64,000 nt of DNA from positions 1-64,000 of the forward strand of contig JANSXZ010000008.1 in assembly GCA_024742705.1 (NCBI GenBank), written 5' to 3'. Shown piece by piece: positions 44,060 through 52,234 of this stretch. The notes beneath the pieces are model-generated. The model searched no databases. It was not told where the DNA came from and saw only the letters and a list, made by a program, of their open reading frames with translations. The stretch is from Paracoccaceae bacterium. GTDB taxonomy: Bacteria; Pseudomonadota; Alphaproteobacteria; Rhodobacterales; Rhodobacteraceae. Each line of letters begins with the position of its first letter. The stretch's first letter is position 1. The translations under genes and the position numbers were made by a program.

Positions 44060-45385
44060 TCAGACGCGCTCCAGATAGGTGGTCCAGTGACGGTTCGGAT
44101 CGAGCTTGGCAAAATGCCGCATTTCCTGGCGCTTCGTGCGGCAAAAGCAGTCGATCAGCAGCGGATCGAAGATTTCGGCCATGGCCATATCGTTCTCCAG
44201 AAGTCCCAGAGCCGTGGGCAGGTCGGCGGCCAGCTGCGCAAGATCGCGGCGTTCATAGGCGTTGCCGCTGATCGGATCGGGCGGTGCCGCCTGCGCCTCG
44301 ATGCCTTGCATCGCACTGCCCAGAACCGCCGCCAGCACCAGGTAGGGGTTGATGTCGCCGCCGGCAACGCGGTGCTCGATCCGCCGCGCCTCCGGATCAC
44401 CCGCCGGTATACGCAGCGCCGCGGTCCGGTTCTCATAGGCCCAGGCCGCGCCGGTGGGCGCATGCGCCCCCGGCACCAGCCGGCTGTAGGAATTCATGTG
44501 CGGCGCGAAGATCGCCGAAGCCGCCGGCATATGCGCCACGCATCCGGCCACCGCGTGGCGCAACATGTCGCTGCCGTCCGGGCCGCCGTTGTCGAAGATG
44601 TTCGCCCCCGCAGCGTCCACCACCGAAAAATGCAGATGCATGCCGTTGCCGGCGTCGTCCTCGTAGGGCTTTGCCATGAATGTCGCGGCAAACCCCTGCT
44701 GGCGTGCCAGTCCGCGCGCCAGCACCTTGAACAGCCACGCATCGTCCGCCGCGCGCATCGCGTCCTGGTGCATCAGCGTCACCTCGAACTGCCCGACGCC
44801 GCTCTCCGACATGGCGGTCTGCGCCGGAATGCCCATTGCTTCGCAGGCTTCGTAGAGCGCGCTGAAATAGTCGTCGAAGGCATCCAGAAGCGGCATCGAC
44901 AAGATGCCGGGCCCACTGATCCAGCGGCCGGTGCGCGGGTGGCGCGGCGCGCGCAACGTGTCCGACTGGTCGTCAACCAGGGTGAACTCCATCTCCGTCG
45001 CCGCGATCACCCGCCAGTCGCGCGCCGCATAGCGCCCCAGCACCCGCGCCAGCGCATGACGCGGATCGCCGCCAAAAGGCGTCTGGCCGTCTTCAAGGTA
45101 CATCGCCATGGGCACAAAGGCGCTGGGCCGCTCCAGCCACGGCATCGGCACCGCCCCGCGCTCGGTGGGCAACAGGATGCCATCCGCGTCTCCGCTCTCG
45201 AACACCAGCGGGCTGTCGGCGATATCCGCGCCCCAGAGATCGACGTTCAGCACCGAAAGCGGCATCCGCACCACGCCGCCCTCCAGTTTCGTGCCATAGC
45301 TGCCCGGAACCCGCTTGCCGCGCATCTGGCCATTCAGATCCGACGCGGCCACCCGAAATGTCTGAAACTGCGCAAGCTCGATCAT
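44060..45385 (-). CDS. glutamine synthetase-family ligase, second copy
   Basis: This 441-residue paralogue of the enzyme at 41962 has motifs AATEMEFTLVDDQ, GVGQFEVTLMHQD, GNGMHLHFSVVD, NSYSRLVPG and NRTAALRIPAGDPEARRIEHR. The active-site residues appear conserved. Two GS-like genes in one operon suggest different amine acceptors or a hetero-oligomer. It starts 102 bases after the permease stop, and that gap carries a dispersed repeat (copy E). Confidence 0.87.
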   Translation of the reverse strand: MIELAQFQTFRVAASDLNGQMRGKRVPGSYGTKLEGGVVRMPLSVLNVDLWGADIADSPLVFESGDADGILLPTERGAVPMPWLERPSAFVPMAMYLEDGQTPFGGDPRHALARVLGRYAARDWRVIAATEMEFTLVDDQSDTLRAPRHPRTGRWISGPGILSMPLLDAFDDYFSALYEACEAMGIPAQTAMSESGVGQFEVTLMHQDAMRAADDAWLFKVLARGLARQQGFAATFMAKPYEDDAGNGMHLHFSVVDAAGANIFDNGGPDGSDMLRHAVAGCVAHMPAASAIFAPHMNSYSRLVPGAHAPTGAAWAYENRTAALRIPAGDPEARRIEHRVAGGDINPYLVLAAVLGSAMQGIEAQAAPPDPISGNAYERRDLAQLAADLPTALGLLENDMAMAEIFDPLLIDCFCRTKRQEMRHFAKLDPNRHWTTYLERV

Positions 45386-45390
45386 GCCGC

Positions 45391-45430
45391 TGGCTTTCCT
45401 TTTGTCAAAAATATCCCCGCCGGAGGCTCA
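45391..45430 (-). repeat. dispersed intergenic repeat, copy E (short form, minus strand)
   Basis: On the minus strand it reads GAGCCTCCGGCGGGGATATT, then TTTGACAAAAGGAAAGCCA. This matches copy D (33891-33935) closely and the core of copies A-C. It lies inside a same-strand operon between a permease gene and a GS-like gene. Confidence 0.7.
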
Positions 45431-45487
45431 AATCTCTTTCGGCGCGCCCGTGCCTTCCTTGCGCCCGCGCAGATCCAAAGAAAAGCC

Positions 45488-46297
45488 TTATCGGATCAGG
45501 TTCGGGCGGATCTTCATGCGAACCCGCTCGTTGCTGGGCAAATGACGGTTCAGGCGGCGGTTGATCGCGCCGAAACCGGCCACGATGCCAAGGGTGAACA
45601 CAATGAAGAACCCTGCCAGAATCGGATAGGGCACGAAGGGGTTGAACGTCTTGTCGGCGAAGTAGCTGGCATAATAAAGCGCGTCACCGCGTTGCTGCCA
45701 GGCCGGAAATCCCGAAAAGAACACCAGTGTGGTGGCATGAAACAGAAAGATCGCCTCGTTGGTATAGGCCGGCCAGGCCAGCCGCAGCATGGTTGGCCAG
45801 ATGATCCGCCGAAAACGCGGCCATCCTGTCATGCCGTAGGCATCGGCAGCCTCGACATCGCCCTTCGGGATCGACCGCAACGCGCCATAGAAGATCTCGG
45901 CGGAATAGGCCGCTGTGTTCAGGATCAGAACGATCAGCGCGCCCAGCCAGGCGGCGGTGAAAGGGTCGAAGAAGGCGTAGCGGCTTTTCAGGCTCAGAAA
46001 GAAGAAATAGGCGAAAAAGAACTGGATGAACAACGGCGAGCCGCGGAACAGGAAGATGAACCACTCACTGGGTTTGCGCCAAAGCGGGTTGGACGACATC
46101 TTGCCCACCGCCAGGGCGGTCGCCAGGACAAAGCCGAAGCTCAGCGCCATGATCCCGAAATAGACGTTCCAGATCATTCCCGAACCGATCAGAGTGACCT
46201 GTTCGCAGATCGTGAAGTTATCCCTTGGAAGCAGCCGTTCGCCAAATCCCAGCGACCGGAACGCATAGTCAGAAATGGTTTGCAGACAGTCGTTCAT
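45488..46297 (-). CDS. polar amino acid ABC transporter permease (HisM-like)
   Basis: This 269-residue inner-membrane permease of the His/Glu/Gln/Arg/opine type has the family signature FLFRGSPLFIQFFFAYFF and the ATPase-contact loop AADAYGMTGWPRFRRIIWP. About five membrane helices are expected. The ATG at 46297 overlaps the upstream permease stop (ATGA). It forms the importer with the genes at 46294, 47227 and 48027. The neighbours suggest uptake of a polyamine-like or basic amino compound. Confidence 0.9.
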   Translation of the reverse strand: MNDCLQTISDYAFRSLGFGERLLPRDNFTICEQVTLIGSGMIWNVYFGIMALSFGFVLATALAVGKMSSNPLWRKPSEWFIFLFRGSPLFIQFFFAYFFFLSLKSRYAFFDPFTAAWLGALIVLILNTAAYSAEIFYGALRSIPKGDVEAADAYGMTGWPRFRRIIWPTMLRLAWPAYTNEAIFLFHATTLVFFSGFPAWQQRGDALYYASYFADKTFNPFVPYPILAGFFIVFTLGIVAGFGAINRRLNRHLPSNERVRMKIRPNLIR

Positions 46298-47181
46298 CCC
46301 GGCACCGCCTTGCGCTGGCTTTCGCCACCCGTGGTCGCCTGCCCGTGGGTCAGCCGCTGCATCAGCCGTTCCAGCACGATCTCCGACACCCGCGTGAATG
46401 CCAGGTAGAACACCAGCAGCACCAGAAAATACCACATCCGCCAGTCGCCATGCGGATAATCGGTGAACCGCGACGTCTTGGTGCCGCCCAGTTCGCGGGC
46501 CCAATAGACGATGTCCTCGATCCCCAGTAGAAACAGCAGCGGTGTCGCCTTGATCAGCACCAGCCAAAGGTTCGACAGCCCCGGCAGCGCATAGACCCAC
46601 ATCTGCGGCACCAATATGCGCCAGAACGTCTGGCGCGGCGACATGCCGTAGGCTTCGGCGGTTTCCAGTTGCGCGCGCGGCACGGCGCGCATTCCCCCAA
46701 ACAGCACATTGGCCGCGAAAGCACCGAAGACGATTGCAAAGGTGATCACCGCAAGGCCGAAGGAATAGGTTTCATGCACCCATTGCGATGCGCTGCCCAG
46801 CGGCAGCTTGGCCGCCTGGCAGACGATGAAATCGTTGCCCTGGCGGATCGGCTGATCCCAGTCGGGACACAGCAGCCGGTGCCGCGCCCATTCGAACATC
46901 TGGTCCAGCGCGATGACGAAAAACAGAAAGAACGCAATGTCGGGAACGCCGCGCACCACGGCGATATAGCCCTTGCCGATCCACGCCACGGGCGCCAGCC
47001 GCGCCCGCGCCGCCATCGCGCCGGCAAACCCGAAGGCCAGCGCCACCGGCGCCGTTACCGCCAGCAACAACAGCACCTTGGCGAAGGACACATAGAACGA
47101 CATGTGTACGCCTGTCGTCAGATAGCACGACAGCCACCAGATGCGGTCAAGAACCGCGGGATCGGAACAATATGAAAACAT
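46294..47181 (-). CDS. polar amino acid ABC transporter permease (HisQ-like)
   Basis: The product is 295 residues. Signature segments are YIAVVRGVPDIAFFLFFVIALDQ and the contact loop AEAYGMSPRQTFWRILVPQMWV. An inserted periplasmic loop (residues about 105-140, RLLCPDWDQPIRQGNDFIVC) with two cysteines makes it longer than E. coli HisQ (228 residues). Its downstream end overlaps the second permease. It begins 45 bases after the binding protein gene. Confidence 0.9.
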   Translation of the reverse strand: MFSYCSDPAVLDRIWWLSCYLTTGVHMSFYVSFAKVLLLLAVTAPVALAFGFAGAMAARARLAPVAWIGKGYIAVVRGVPDIAFFLFFVIALDQMFEWARHRLLCPDWDQPIRQGNDFIVCQAAKLPLGSASQWVHETYSFGLAVITFAIVFGAFAANVLFGGMRAVPRAQLETAEAYGMSPRQTFWRILVPQMWVYALPGLSNLWLVLIKATPLLFLLGIEDIVYWARELGGTKTSRFTDYPHGDWRMWYFLVLLVFYLAFTRVSEIVLERLMQRLTHGQATTGGESQRKAVPG

Positions 47182-47226
47182 CGCCGTGGCGGTCGGGCCG
47201 GGGAAATGCCCGGCCCGTGCCTTCGA

Positions 47227-47961
47227 TCAATAGGTTGCCGTGTCGTCGCCGAACCACTTGATCAAAAGCGCGTTCAGCGTGCCGTCGGCCTTCATCGCGG
47301 TGATAGCGGCGTCGAATTTTTCCTTCAATTCCGTGTCGCTTTCGCGCAGGCCCATGCCCACGCCGCCGCCCAGAGGCACGGGTGCGCCCACGAACATCAG
47401 GTCGCCGCCCGATTCCTCGACCAGCGGCACAAGGTAATCGCGGTCGGCAAACACCGCATCGGCCTCGCCGTTGCGCACCGCCGCCACGGTTTCCTCGGGG
47501 GTTGCGAATTCCACCAGCGTGGCGCCGCTTTCGGCGATGTAGCCGGCCTGGATCGTTGCCGTCTGCGCCGCGATCACGCCACCTTCCAGATCGACGCCGT
47601 CCGAGGCGGCCACATAGGCCGAAGCGGTGGGCGGGTAGTAATCCTGGGTAAAGTCGATCACCTCGTCACGTTCGGACGTGATGCTCATCCCGGCCATGAT
47701 CGTGTCGTAGTTGCCCGAAACGAGGTTGGGGATGATAGAATCCCAGTCGTTCTTGACCCACTCGCATTTCAGTTCGGCGCGCAGGCACAGTTCATCGCCC
47801 AGGTCGCGCTCGAACCCGGCAACTTCGCCGGCGTCGTTGATGAAGTTGTACGGCGGGTAGGCGCCTTCGGTGCCCATGCGCACGGTTTTCTCGTGGCCGG
47901 CGGCCAGGGCCATGCCCGCGCTGAGCGCAAGCGCCGCGGTGCCGAGGATCAGGTTCTTCAT
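47227..47961 (-). CDS. amino acid ABC transporter substrate-binding protein (HisJ/ArgT-like)
   Basis: This 244-residue periplasmic protein has a Sec signal (LILGTAALALSAGMALAAGH). Binding-fold segments are VRMGTEGAYPPYNFINDAGEVAGFE, YDTIMAGMSITSERDEVIDFTQ and GGGVGMGLRESDTELKEKF. Cysteines in ELCLRAELKCEW are as in HisJ-type proteins. The ligand is probably a basic or polar amino compound; operon context suggests a polyamine or an amine-bearing amino acid. It sits between the ATPase gene and the permease genes. Confidence 0.92.
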   Translation of the reverse strand: MKNLILGTAALALSAGMALAAGHEKTVRMGTEGAYPPYNFINDAGEVAGFERDLGDELCLRAELKCEWVKNDWDSIIPNLVSGNYDTIMAGMSITSERDEVIDFTQDYYPPTASAYVAASDGVDLEGGVIAAQTATIQAGYIAESGATLVEFATPEETVAAVRNGEADAVFADRDYLVPLVEESGGDLMFVGAPVPLGGGVGMGLRESDTELKEKFDAAITAMKADGTLNALLIKWFGDDTATY

Positions 47962-48026
47962 GATAGGATACTCCCGTTGGTTTCTCTTGGTTCCCGGAAT
48001 CTGTGCCCGGTATTTTCGTGGCGGTA

Positions 48027-48803
48027 TCAGGCCGCCTGCGTCGCGGAGAGAAATCCGCGCAAACGGTCGGATTTGGGCGCGCCGAACAGCGTGTCGGGCG
48101 GCCCTTGTTCTTCGATCCGGCCCTGGTGCAGGAACACGACGTGGTCCGATACGTCCGCCGCCAGCTTCATGTCGTGGGTCACGATCAGCATGGTGCGGCC
48201 TTCCGCGGCCAGCGCCTTGATCACCTTCACGACTTCCTGTTCCAGTTCCGGGTCAAGCGCGCTGGTGGGTTCGTCGAACAGCAGCGCCTCGGGCTCCATG
48301 CACAGCGCCCGCGCGATCGCGGCGCGCTGCTGCTGGCCGCCGGACAGCTGCGCCGGATAGACGTCGCATTTGTCGCCGATCCCGACCTTGTCGAGATAGC
48401 CGCGCGCCGCCGTTTCCACCGCCGCGCGTTCGCGTCCCAGAACCGTGCAGGGCGCTTCCATCACGTTTTGCAGGATCGACATGTGCGACCACAGGTTGAA
48501 CTGCTGGAAAACCATCGACAGGTTGGTGCGGATGCGCAGCACCTGCTTGCCGTCACCGGGACGCCGCCCCGCGCCCTTGCCCTTCCAGCGCACCGGTTCG
48601 CCCTTGAACAGGATGTCGCCCTGCTGGCTGTCTTCCAGAAGGTTGGCACAGCGCAACAGGGTGGATTTGCCCGAACCCGACGATCCGATCAGCGAAACCA
48701 CGTCGCCGCGATGCGCGGTAATGTCGACCCCTTTGAGCACATGCAGACTGCCGTAGCTCTTGTGCAGATCGCGGATTTCTATGACGGGCGGGGTGTCGGT
48801 CAC
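48027..48803 (-). CDS. amino acid ABC transporter ATPase (HisP-like)
   Basis: This 258-residue ATPase has Walker A IGSSGSGKSTLL, Q-loop FQQFNLW, signature LSGGQQQRAAIARAL, Walker B ALLFDEPTSALDPE and the His switch IVTHDM. The insert KGKGAGRRPGDGKQ near residue 80 is typical of HisP-type proteins. The start is taken as GTG at 48803 (VTDTPPVIEIRDLHKSYG); no ATG fits the family N-terminus. It is the first gene of the eight-gene operon that ends at 40648. Confidence 0.9.
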   Translation of the reverse strand: MTDTPPVIEIRDLHKSYGSLHVLKGVDITAHRGDVVSLIGSSGSGKSTLLRCANLLEDSQQGDILFKGEPVRWKGKGAGRRPGDGKQVLRIRTNLSMVFQQFNLWSHMSILQNVMEAPCTVLGRERAAVETAARGYLDKVGIGDKCDVYPAQLSGGQQQRAAIARALCMEPEALLFDEPTSALDPELEQEVVKVIKALAAEGRTMLIVTHDMKLAADVSDHVVFLHQGRIEEQGPPDTLFGAPKSDRLRGFLSATQAA

Positions 48804-48930
48804 GCGGGGGATTGTCCTGATGCAGAAGCGTCGCCCAGCACTAGGGATGAATTTTTGGGCCATTGCAACGTGCAATTCGCCTGTTTGTGCAGCGAAAATG
48901 CCGAATTGCCGCGCCGCCGCATGGATTTGC

Positions 48931-49653
48931 CTAAGGCGCGGGCGGGTTGGGAATGTCCAGGTAGGCGGCGGCCGGGATCGGCACCAGGCCGCGCAGGTGC
49001 AGGGTGTCGCGCACCGCCTGCGGCAGCGCCGCGATGGCCCGCGCGGTCGCCACGGCGATGTGCCCCGCGTCCCGGCCGGGGCCGGTGATGTAAGGCAGGC
49101 CCGGCGTCGGATCGGTGCGGGCGATTTCGTGCAGGCCGCTGCATTCGGGGCGGTCGCGGATCAGCGCCCAGGTCATCGCGTCGATCCCCGCCAGATCCGC
49201 GCGGCCCTGTGCCACCGCGATCGCCGACGCGAGGTGCGCGCCGGTGCAAAGATGCGCGCCAAAACGCACTGCTCGGGCCGAAAGCCAGATCATCGGCCCG
49301 GCCCAGCCGGATTGCGACAGCGCGTCGTTATAGGCGAACACGCCGCCGGTGAAGGCCTCGGGCGGGGCCTGTCGCCCTGCGATCAAAACCGAATTGTAGT
49401 GCCCTGGCGGGCAACCCGGCAGGCCATAGTCCGGGGTGGCGATCAATTGCACCCTGCCATGCAGGCGGGTCCGGTAGGGCATCCCGCAGGTCTGGGCGAA
49501 GATCAGGCCGGGATCGCACCAGATCTGCCAGGGGTCGCTTTCGCGGTTCAGCCGCGCCGGGCCCTCGCCGATTTCAGCGCGAAGTGCGGTCCAGAAACTG
49601 TCGTTCGCGCTGCGGCATCCGGGCAGGTCGTACATGCCCAGAAAGGCGGTCAT
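48931..49653 (-). CDS. PhnD/SsuA-like periplasmic-binding-fold protein without signal peptide
   Basis: This 240-residue protein resembles type-2 periplasmic binding domains of the phosphonate-binding family: MYDLPGCRSANDSFWTAL, LIFAQTCGMPYR, GRVQLIATPDYGLPGCPPGHY and LASAIAVAQGRADLAGIDAMTW. The usual secretion signal is absent, so a cytoplasmic or membrane-associated role is possible. The start overlaps the TerB-like gene stop (ATGA, 49650-49653), so it is coupled to the two TerB-like genes. The ligand is unknown. Confidence 0.8.
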   Translation of the reverse strand: MTAFLGMYDLPGCRSANDSFWTALRAEIGEGPARLNRESDPWQIWCDPGLIFAQTCGMPYRTRLHGRVQLIATPDYGLPGCPPGHYNSVLIAGRQAPPEAFTGGVFAYNDALSQSGWAGPMIWLSARAVRFGAHLCTGAHLASAIAVAQGRADLAGIDAMTWALIRDRPECSGLHEIARTDPTPGLPYITGPGRDAGHIAVATARAIAALPQAVRDTLHLRGLVPIPAAAYLDIPNPPAP

Positions 49654-50087
49654 GCAAGTGCGGCCCGCTGGCGCGCAAGCGCGCTGTCACGGTCGTTGAC
49701 GCCCAGCAGGCTGGCCACCAGCCGCAGCAGCGCGTCTTCCTCGTCGTCGCGCACGCCATCGGCCAGAACCACCTGCCACAGCGCTTCGATCACGGCCAGC
49801 CTGTCCTCGTAGGCGACGGCATCCTTTATCGCGCGGGTGAAACGCACGGTGTCCGGCGCCTCGGCTTCCAGCGCCTCGGCCTCGGCGCGCAGGTCGCGCG
49901 CGGCGCCATCGCCCAGACCGTAGCGCGCCACGAGGATCGAAAGGATGCGCTCCTGTTCCGAGGCGTCATAGCGCCCGTCGGTGCGCGCGATGCGCACCAA
50001 AAGCGCGCCCAGCGCCAGGCGGGCATCGGAATCGGGAAGCGGGGCGGGGTCGGGCTGGGTCAGCCTGCGCAGAAAATCACCAAACAT
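49650..50087 (-). CDS. TerB-like protein, copy 1
   Basis: This 145-residue helical protein belongs to the TerB/DjlA-like family with LGALLVRIARTDGRYDASEQERI near residue 28 and VVLADGVRDDEEDALLRLVASLLG near 105. Acidic residues in those helices (DGRYD, DEED) fit the metal-binding site of TerB-like proteins. It is a paralogue of the next gene (shared ALGALLVR, ARTDxxY/ARSDxxY and ALGLDD/LLGVND ends). No other ter genes are nearby, so tellurite resistance should not be inferred. Confidence 0.8.
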   Translation of the reverse strand: MFGDFLRRLTQPDPAPLPDSDARLALGALLVRIARTDGRYDASEQERILSILVARYGLGDGAARDLRAEAEALEAEAPDTVRFTRAIKDAVAYEDRLAVIEALWQVVLADGVRDDEEDALLRLVASLLGVNDRDSALARQRAALA

Positions 50088-50135
50088 GCGTCGCAATATA
50101 AGGCGCGGGCACGGCAAGGCCAAGCGGCCCTGTCA

Positions 50136-50570
50136 TCATTTGCTCATCGCGCGGGCGCGGGCCTCGGCCGATTGCGCATCGTCCAGGCCCAGAGCATGGC
50201 GCGCGGCCTCGACGATGCGCAGTTCTTCGTCGGCCTCGGCGCCGTCGGCCATCACCACCTCCCACAGCGCGGCCAATGCGGTGATCCTGTCTTCGGGGGG
50301 CAGCGAATCGCGGATCAGCACCGCGAAACGGTCGCTGTCAGGCGCCGCGGCGTTCAGGCGTTCGCAGGTTGCGCGCATCTTGGCGGCGGCGATCGGTTTC
50401 AGATTGTACATCCGCGCCAGGATCCGGTCGATCAGGCGGATTTCGGAAAACTGGTAGTCGCGGTCGGATCGGGCCACCCGCACCAAAAGCGCGCCCAGCG
50501 CCAGCTTGGCGTCGGGTTCGGGCAATTCGACAGGGCGTGTCGCCCGGAAAATGCGGCGCAGGTTGAACAT
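50136..50570 (-). CDS. TerB-like protein, copy 2
   Basis: This 144-residue paralogue of the gene downstream starts at the ATG at 50570 (a GTG precedes it directly). Conserved segments are KLALGALLVRVARSDRDYQFSEIRLID and ALWEVVMADGAEADEELRIVEAARHALG. The two copies lie 48 bases apart on the same strand and probably arose by tandem duplication. Their function is not known; TerB-like domains bind divalent metals and occur in membrane stress systems. Confidence 0.8.
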   Translation of the reverse strand: MFNLRRIFRATRPVELPEPDAKLALGALLVRVARSDRDYQFSEIRLIDRILARMYNLKPIAAAKMRATCERLNAAAPDSDRFAVLIRDSLPPEDRITALAALWEVVMADGAEADEELRIVEAARHALGLDDAQSAEARARAMSK

Positions 50571-50610
50571 CACCGCCCGACATTATCCAAGCCGAAGCGC
50601 CGCGCCAAGG

Positions 50611-50694
50611 GGGGCCGGTGCGGGCCAGTGCGTGTTGGGCCAGTGCGTGTTGGGCCAGTGCGGGAATGGCCAGTGCGGGAAGGGCAGGTCAGGG
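50611..50694. repeat. 15-base tandem repeat (minisatellite)
   Basis: Four copies of a 15-base unit lie head to tail: GGGCCAGTGCGTGTT twice (50622-50636 and 50637-50651), GGGCCAGTGCGGGAA (50652-50666) and TGGCCAGTGCGGGAA (50667-50681), with a degenerate unit on each side. The array fills the gap between the second TerB-like gene and the DUF1330 gene and reaches the last codons of the latter. Copy number may vary between strains. Confidence 0.85.
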
Positions 50695-50982
50695 ATCGTA
50701 TCCTTCGATGATCACCAAATCGCTGGTTGCAACCGGCGCGCGCAACGCCAGAGCGGCCTGGTATCCGGGGCTTTCGTAGCATGCGAGGGCGGTTTCGTAG
50801 CTGTCGAATTCGATCACGACGGTGCGCGCGCGGCTTGTGCCTTCGGCCTGCCGGCGTTGCCCGCCACGCACCAGAAACCGCCCGCCGAATTCAGCCAGAG
50901 GTGCCGCGTTGGCGGCGACATATGATTGGTAGGTTTCGACGTCATCGACATCCACATGCGCAACCCAATAGCCCTTGGCCAT
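50689..50982 (-). CDS. DUF1330 protein
   Basis: This 97-residue dimeric alpha-beta barrel-like protein has KGYWVAHVDVDDVETYQSYVA at the start, FGGRFLVRGGQ in the middle and VVIEFDSYETALACYESPGYQAA near the end, the standard DUF1330 pattern. The biochemical function is unknown. A start at 50982 with GAACGGAG upstream is good. It is divergent from the dipeptidase gene at 51125. The 15-base repeat array touches its 3' end. Confidence 0.88.
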   Translation of the reverse strand: MAKGYWVAHVDVDDVETYQSYVAANAAPLAEFGGRFLVRGGQRRQAEGTSRARTVVIEFDSYETALACYESPGYQAALALRAPVATSDLVIIEGYDP

Positions 50983-51124
50983 GATCCGTTCTCCGTTCCT
51001 GCCGATGGGGATGCGGGCCCCGATCTTTCTGTCGGGCGGGATGCTGGCGCAATTTCCGGGCAAACACAATGCGCCGGACGTATTGCGATTGCACGGGGGG
51101 CGGATCGGGTGCAGGTTCGCCCCG

Positions 51125-52162
51125 ATGACACAGCTGATATTCGACGGCCACAACAATGTGCTCAGCCGACTGGCGCAGACCGGCGATGCCGCCGCCTTTG
51201 CGTCCGAAGGGGTGGGGCATGTCAACCTCGTGACGGCCCGCAAGGGCGGGTTCGCCGGCGGGTTTTTCGCCATCTGGGCCCGGTCCGACATGGCGATGGC
51301 GGCGATGGATGCCGAAACAGCGCGAACGCCCTATGACCTGGCGCTGTCCGATCCGCTTGACCGTTCGGCCGCATGGGCCCAGACCGGCGCGCAGGCCGAT
51401 ATCCTGCTGCAACTGCAAGGCACCGGTGCGCTGCGGATCTGCACAACGGTCGCAGAGATCGAGACGGCGCGCGCGCAGGGGCGGATCGCGGCGATCTTTC
51501 ACATCGAGGGCGCCGAGGCGATCGGCCCGGACCTGTCGGAACTGGACATGCTTCATGCGATGGGTCTGCGATCGCTGGGGCCGGTCTGGAGCCGCCCGAA
51601 CATTTTCGGCCACGGCGTGCCGTTCCGCTATCCGTCGGACGGCGACACGGGGCCCGGTCTGTCCGAGGAGGGGCGCGCGCTGGTGGCGCGCTGCAACGCG
51701 CTGGGCATCATGATCGACCTGAGCCACCTGACGGCGCGTGGCGTCGCCGATGTTGCCGGTTTGTCGGACGCGCCGCTGGTGGCGACCCATTCCAATGCCC
51801 ATGCGATTTGCCCCCATGCCCGCAACCTGACCGACACGCAGCTGGCGCTGATCGCGCGATCCGGTGGTCTGGTGGGCCTGAACTTCGAGCGCAGTTTCCT
51901 GCGGCCCGACGGGCTGGCCGACAGCGCCGTGCCGGTGGATGTGGTGCTGGCGCACCTCGACCATCTGCTGGCCCAACTGGGCGAGGAAGGCGTGGCGCTG
52001 GGATCGGATTTCGACGGCTTCACCTTGCCCGACTGGCTGGGTTCGGCGGCCGATCTGCCGGTTCTGGTGCGCGCGATGGAGCGGCACGGCTATTCGGCCG
52101 CCCGTATCGAGAGGATCTGCTGGGCGAACTGGATGCGAGTGCTGGACGAGACCTGGCACTGA
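51125..52162 (+). CDS. membrane dipeptidase family (M19) hydrolase
   Basis: This 345-residue amidohydrolase-fold enzyme of the renal dipeptidase family cleaves dipeptides, often with D-residues, using two zinc ions. Metal-site segments are FDGHNNVL near residue 8, the bridging Glu in FHIEGAEAIG, and His residues in IDLSHLTARG and VATHSNAH. The final LGSDFDGF carries the catalytic Asp. The first motif reads HNN where most relatives have HND, changing one metal ligand. There is no signal peptide. A DUF1330 gene is divergent and an aldo/keto reductase gene follows after 72 bases. Confidence 0.87.
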   Translation: MTQLIFDGHNNVLSRLAQTGDAAAFASEGVGHVNLVTARKGGFAGGFFAIWARSDMAMAAMDAETARTPYDLALSDPLDRSAAWAQTGAQADILLQLQGTGALRICTTVAEIETARAQGRIAAIFHIEGAEAIGPDLSELDMLHAMGLRSLGPVWSRPNIFGHGVPFRYPSDGDTGPGLSEEGRALVARCNALGIMIDLSHLTARGVADVAGLSDAPLVATHSNAHAICPHARNLTDTQLALIARSGGLVGLNFERSFLRPDGLADSAVPVDVVLAHLDHLLAQLGEEGVALGSDFDGFTLPDWLGSAADLPVLVRAMERHGYSAARIERICWANWMRVLDETWH

Positions 52163-52234
52163 GCCGCTTTGGCACGGCACCGCGACAACACACAAGCGGC
52201 TCTTGCGGGCCTGTACCAGAGGAGAGGGAACCAC

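Noticed and set aside
41497..46408. Two long plus-strand frames opposite the glutamine synthetase and permease genes
   Set aside because: They are antisense to well-supported genes with conserved motifs and have no homology of their own.
49650..50570. Tellurite-resistance locus
   Set aside because: Only TerB-like domains are present. terC, terD and other ter genes are absent.
50611..50694. Tandem units as a possible CRISPR array
   Set aside because: Units are 15 bases with no spacers and no cas genes are nearby.
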